This document shows positions 62,467-64,000 of a DNA stretch of 64,000 bases, piece by piece. A model generated the notes under the pieces. It was not told the origin of the DNA and ran no database searches. It saw only the letters and a list, made by a program, of their open reading frames with translations. Position numbers and translations under genes: made by a program. Where the stretch lies: NCBI RefSeq assembly GCF_000407545.1, contig NZ_ASWH01000001.1:1999501-2063500 (forward strand), in the 5' to 3' direction. Positions within the stretch are counted from its first letter, which is position 1; each line of letters opens with the position of its first letter. The DNA comes from Enterococcus gilvus ATCC BAA-350 (GTDB taxonomy: Bacteria; Bacillota; Bacilli; Lactobacillales; Enterococcaceae).

Positions 62467-64000
62467 ATGCTTTGCCAAAATTGTCATGAAAATGAAGCAA
62501 CGATTCATTTATATGCAAATGTCAATGGTCAACGAAAGCAACTAGATTATTGCCAGAGTTGTTATCAAAAATTAAAGAATCAAGCTGGAGGTGCGCCACA
62601 GATGGCAGGAAATGATCCTTTTGGTTTTGGAAGTTTAGACGATTTGTTCCGTTCCATGTCCCAACAAATGCAACAACGACAAGGAGCTGCAGATCAAACA
62701 CCACCAACCCAATTCGGCGGTGGAAATGGAATAAATAATCAACCCCCTCGCGGAAATGGCGGCGGCGGTCTATTGGATGAATATGGTATCAATATTACTG
62801 GACAAGCACGTGAAGGAAACATTGATCCCGTAGTCGGTCGTGATGACGAGATCCAACGAGTCATTGAAATCTTGAATCGTCGGACAAAAAATAATCCCGT
62901 ATTAATTGGCGAACCCGGTGTTGGTAAAACAGCGGTCGTTGAAGGATTGGCACAAAAAATCGTCGATGGCGATGTTCCGCAAAAATTAATGGACAAAGAA
63001 GTCATTCGTTTAGATGTCGCTTCTCTTGTGCAAGGTACAGGTATTCGGGGACAATTCGAAGAACGGATGCAAAAATTAATCGAAGAGATTCGTCAAGCTG
63101 AAAACATCATCCTATTTATTGATGAAGTTCATGAGATCGTCGGTGCCGGCGCTGCTGGAGACGGCAATATGGATGCTGGGAATATTTTGAAGCCTGCTTT
63201 AGCTCGCGGCGAATTACAAATGGTCGGTGCAACCACATTAAATGAATACCGCATCATTGAAAAAGATGCTGCATTGGAACGTCGGATGCAACCCGTTCGC
63301 GTGGAAGAGCCTTCTGTTCAAGAAACCATTGAGATCCTCAAAGGTCTGCAACCACGTTACGAAGATTATCATCATGTAAAATATACGGATGATGCCATCA
63401 AAGCTGCGGCTGAGTTATCAAATCGTTACATCCAAGACCGCTTTTTACCTGATAAAGCAATTGATTTGCTGGATGAAACAGGGTCGAAGAAAAACTTAAC
63501 GATTCAAATTGTTGATCCAAAAATGATCGATAAAAAATTGGCCGAAGCAGAGCAACAAAAATCACAAGCTTCTCAAGAAGAAGACTTTGAAAAAGCTGCT
63601 TACTACCGCGATCAAATCAACAAATTGCAAAAAATGAAAGACCGTCAGATAACAGATGAAGAAACACCGGTTATCACTGAAAAGGACATGGAGAAAATCG
63701 TTGAGAAACGTACAGGCATCCCTGTCGGTGAATTAAAAGAAAAAGAACAAACACAATTGAAAAATCTTGCAAGTGATTTGAAACAACACGTCATTGGACA
63801 AGATGAAGCGGTAGAAAAAGTTGCGAAAGCCATTCGCCGTAATCGTGTTGGTTTAAACAAAAAAAATCGTCCGATCGGTTCCTTCTTATTCGTTGGACCA
63901 ACAGGTGTCGGTAAAACAGAATTGGCTCGTCAGTTAGCAGAAGAACTTTTTGGATCAAGCGACTCTATGATTCGTTTTGACATGAGTGAGTATATGGAAA
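62467..64000 (+). CDS. clpE: Clp protease ATPase ClpE (3' part missing at window edge)
   Basis: HSP100 ATPase that unfolds substrates for ClpP. The visible 511 codons begin with the ClpE-specific zinc finger CQNC (residues 3-6) and CQSC (29-32), a Gln/Gly-rich linker, the first AAA module (Walker A GEPGVGKT, 148-155; Walker [10 protein letters not shown]), a UVR coiled segment (about 373-392, [15 protein letters not shown]), and the start of the second AAA module (GPTGVGKT, 477-484). The N-terminal zinc finger distinguishes it from ClpC, which has N-repeats. Control by CtsR and CIRCE fits heat-shock induction. The gene continues past 64000. Confidence 0.95.
   Translation, partial: MLCQNCHENEATIHLYANVNGQRKQLDYCQSCYQKLKNQAGGAPQMAGNDPFGFGSLDDLFRSMSQQMQQRQGAADQTPPTQFGGGNGINNQPPRGNGGGGLLDEYGINITGQAREGNIDPVVGRDDEIQRVIEILNRRTKNNPVLIGEPGVGKTAVVEGLAQKIVDGDVPQKLMDKEVIRLDVASLVQGTGIRGQFEERMQKLIEEIRQAENIILFIDEVHEIVGAGAAGDGNMDAGNILKPALARGELQMVGATTLNEYRIIEKDAALERRMQPVRVEEPSVQETIEILKGLQPRYEDYHHVKYTDDAIKAAAELSNRYIQDRFLPDKAIDLLDETGSKKNLTIQIVDPKMIDKKLAEAEQQKSQASQEEDFEKAAYYRDQINKLQKMKDRQITDEETPVITEKDMEKIVEKRTGIPVGELKEKEQTQLKNLASDLKQHVIGQDEAVEKVAKAIRRNRVGLNKKNRPIGSFLFVGPTGVGKTELARQLAEELFGSSDSMIRFDMSEYME

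Overview
The window is a low-GC Firmicute chromosome segment, most likely Enterococcus or a close relative. The evidence is the complete type II fatty-acid operon led by fabT, the adjacent glycolipid glucosyltransferase pair matching enterococcal bgsA/bgsB, the T-box leaders on argS and thrS, the CtsR and CIRCE sites before clpE, a DUF3042 protein typical of Lactobacillales, and strong GGAGG ribosome binding sites. No tRNA, rRNA, CRISPR array, insertion sequence or prophage is visible. Nearly all genes lie on the minus strand, so the map reads mostly right to left.

Layout. 1-1570: tsf (cut by the left edge) and rpsB, with a hairpin attenuator between them. 1.6-5.6 kb: an arginine cluster of argR (plus strand), argS with a T-box, and an ornithine carbamoyltransferase behind ARG boxes. 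5.9-8.7 kb: the t6A-modification genes tsaB and tsaD with two rimI-like acetyltransferases between them. 8.9-12.4 kb: galE-galT-galR behind a long palindromic operator. 12.6-20.4 kb: a DUF3042 protein, a flavoprotein, a HAD phosphatase, a rhodanese-like protein, glcK-yqgQ, a frameshifted DUF1697 gene, a rhomboid protease, 5-formyltetrahydrofolate cyclo-ligase and an SGNH hydrolase. 20.4-24.3 kb: a Fur-controlled siderophore ABC transporter whose binding protein is divergent. 24.3-30.1 kb: two translationally coupled unknown envelope genes, rpmG, a glutathione peroxidase, a class B PBP and a large unknown protein. 30.3-37.5 kb: thrS with its T-box, a tautomerase, two VOC proteins, helD and a YebC-family regulator. 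37.6-43.2 kb: the ribosome-assembly and NAD cluster yqeG-yqeH-yhbY-nadD-yqeK-rsfS-methyltransferase, then tmcAL. 43.3-45.7 kb: an amino-acid ABC transporter whose binding-protein gene is frameshifted in its signal peptide. 45.9-54.7 kb: fabT-fabH-acpP-fabD-fabG-fabF-accB-fabZ-accC-accD-accA, with no fabK. 55-59.9 kb: cyclopropane fatty acid synthase, YkuJ, a hydroxyacid dehydrogenase, bgsB and bgsA. 60-62 kb: ptsH-ptsI. 62.3-64 kb: clpE, cut by the right edge.

Most of the window is conserved housekeeping. Membrane lipid functions are concentrated at 46-60 kb: fatty-acid synthesis under FabT, cyclopropanation, and glucolipid synthesis. I found no clear new biological system. The observations most worth following are the enoyl-ACP reductase gene missing from the fab operon (a stable hairpin sits in its place), paired CIRCE and CtsR sites before clpE, an ArgR paralogue with a degraded arginine pocket, a family of three long hairpins in the first 9 kb, two frameshifted genes, and an unexplained coupled pair of membrane and Ser/Thr-rich proteins. 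All start choices, motif readings and promoter calls were made by eye; none was checked by a database search.
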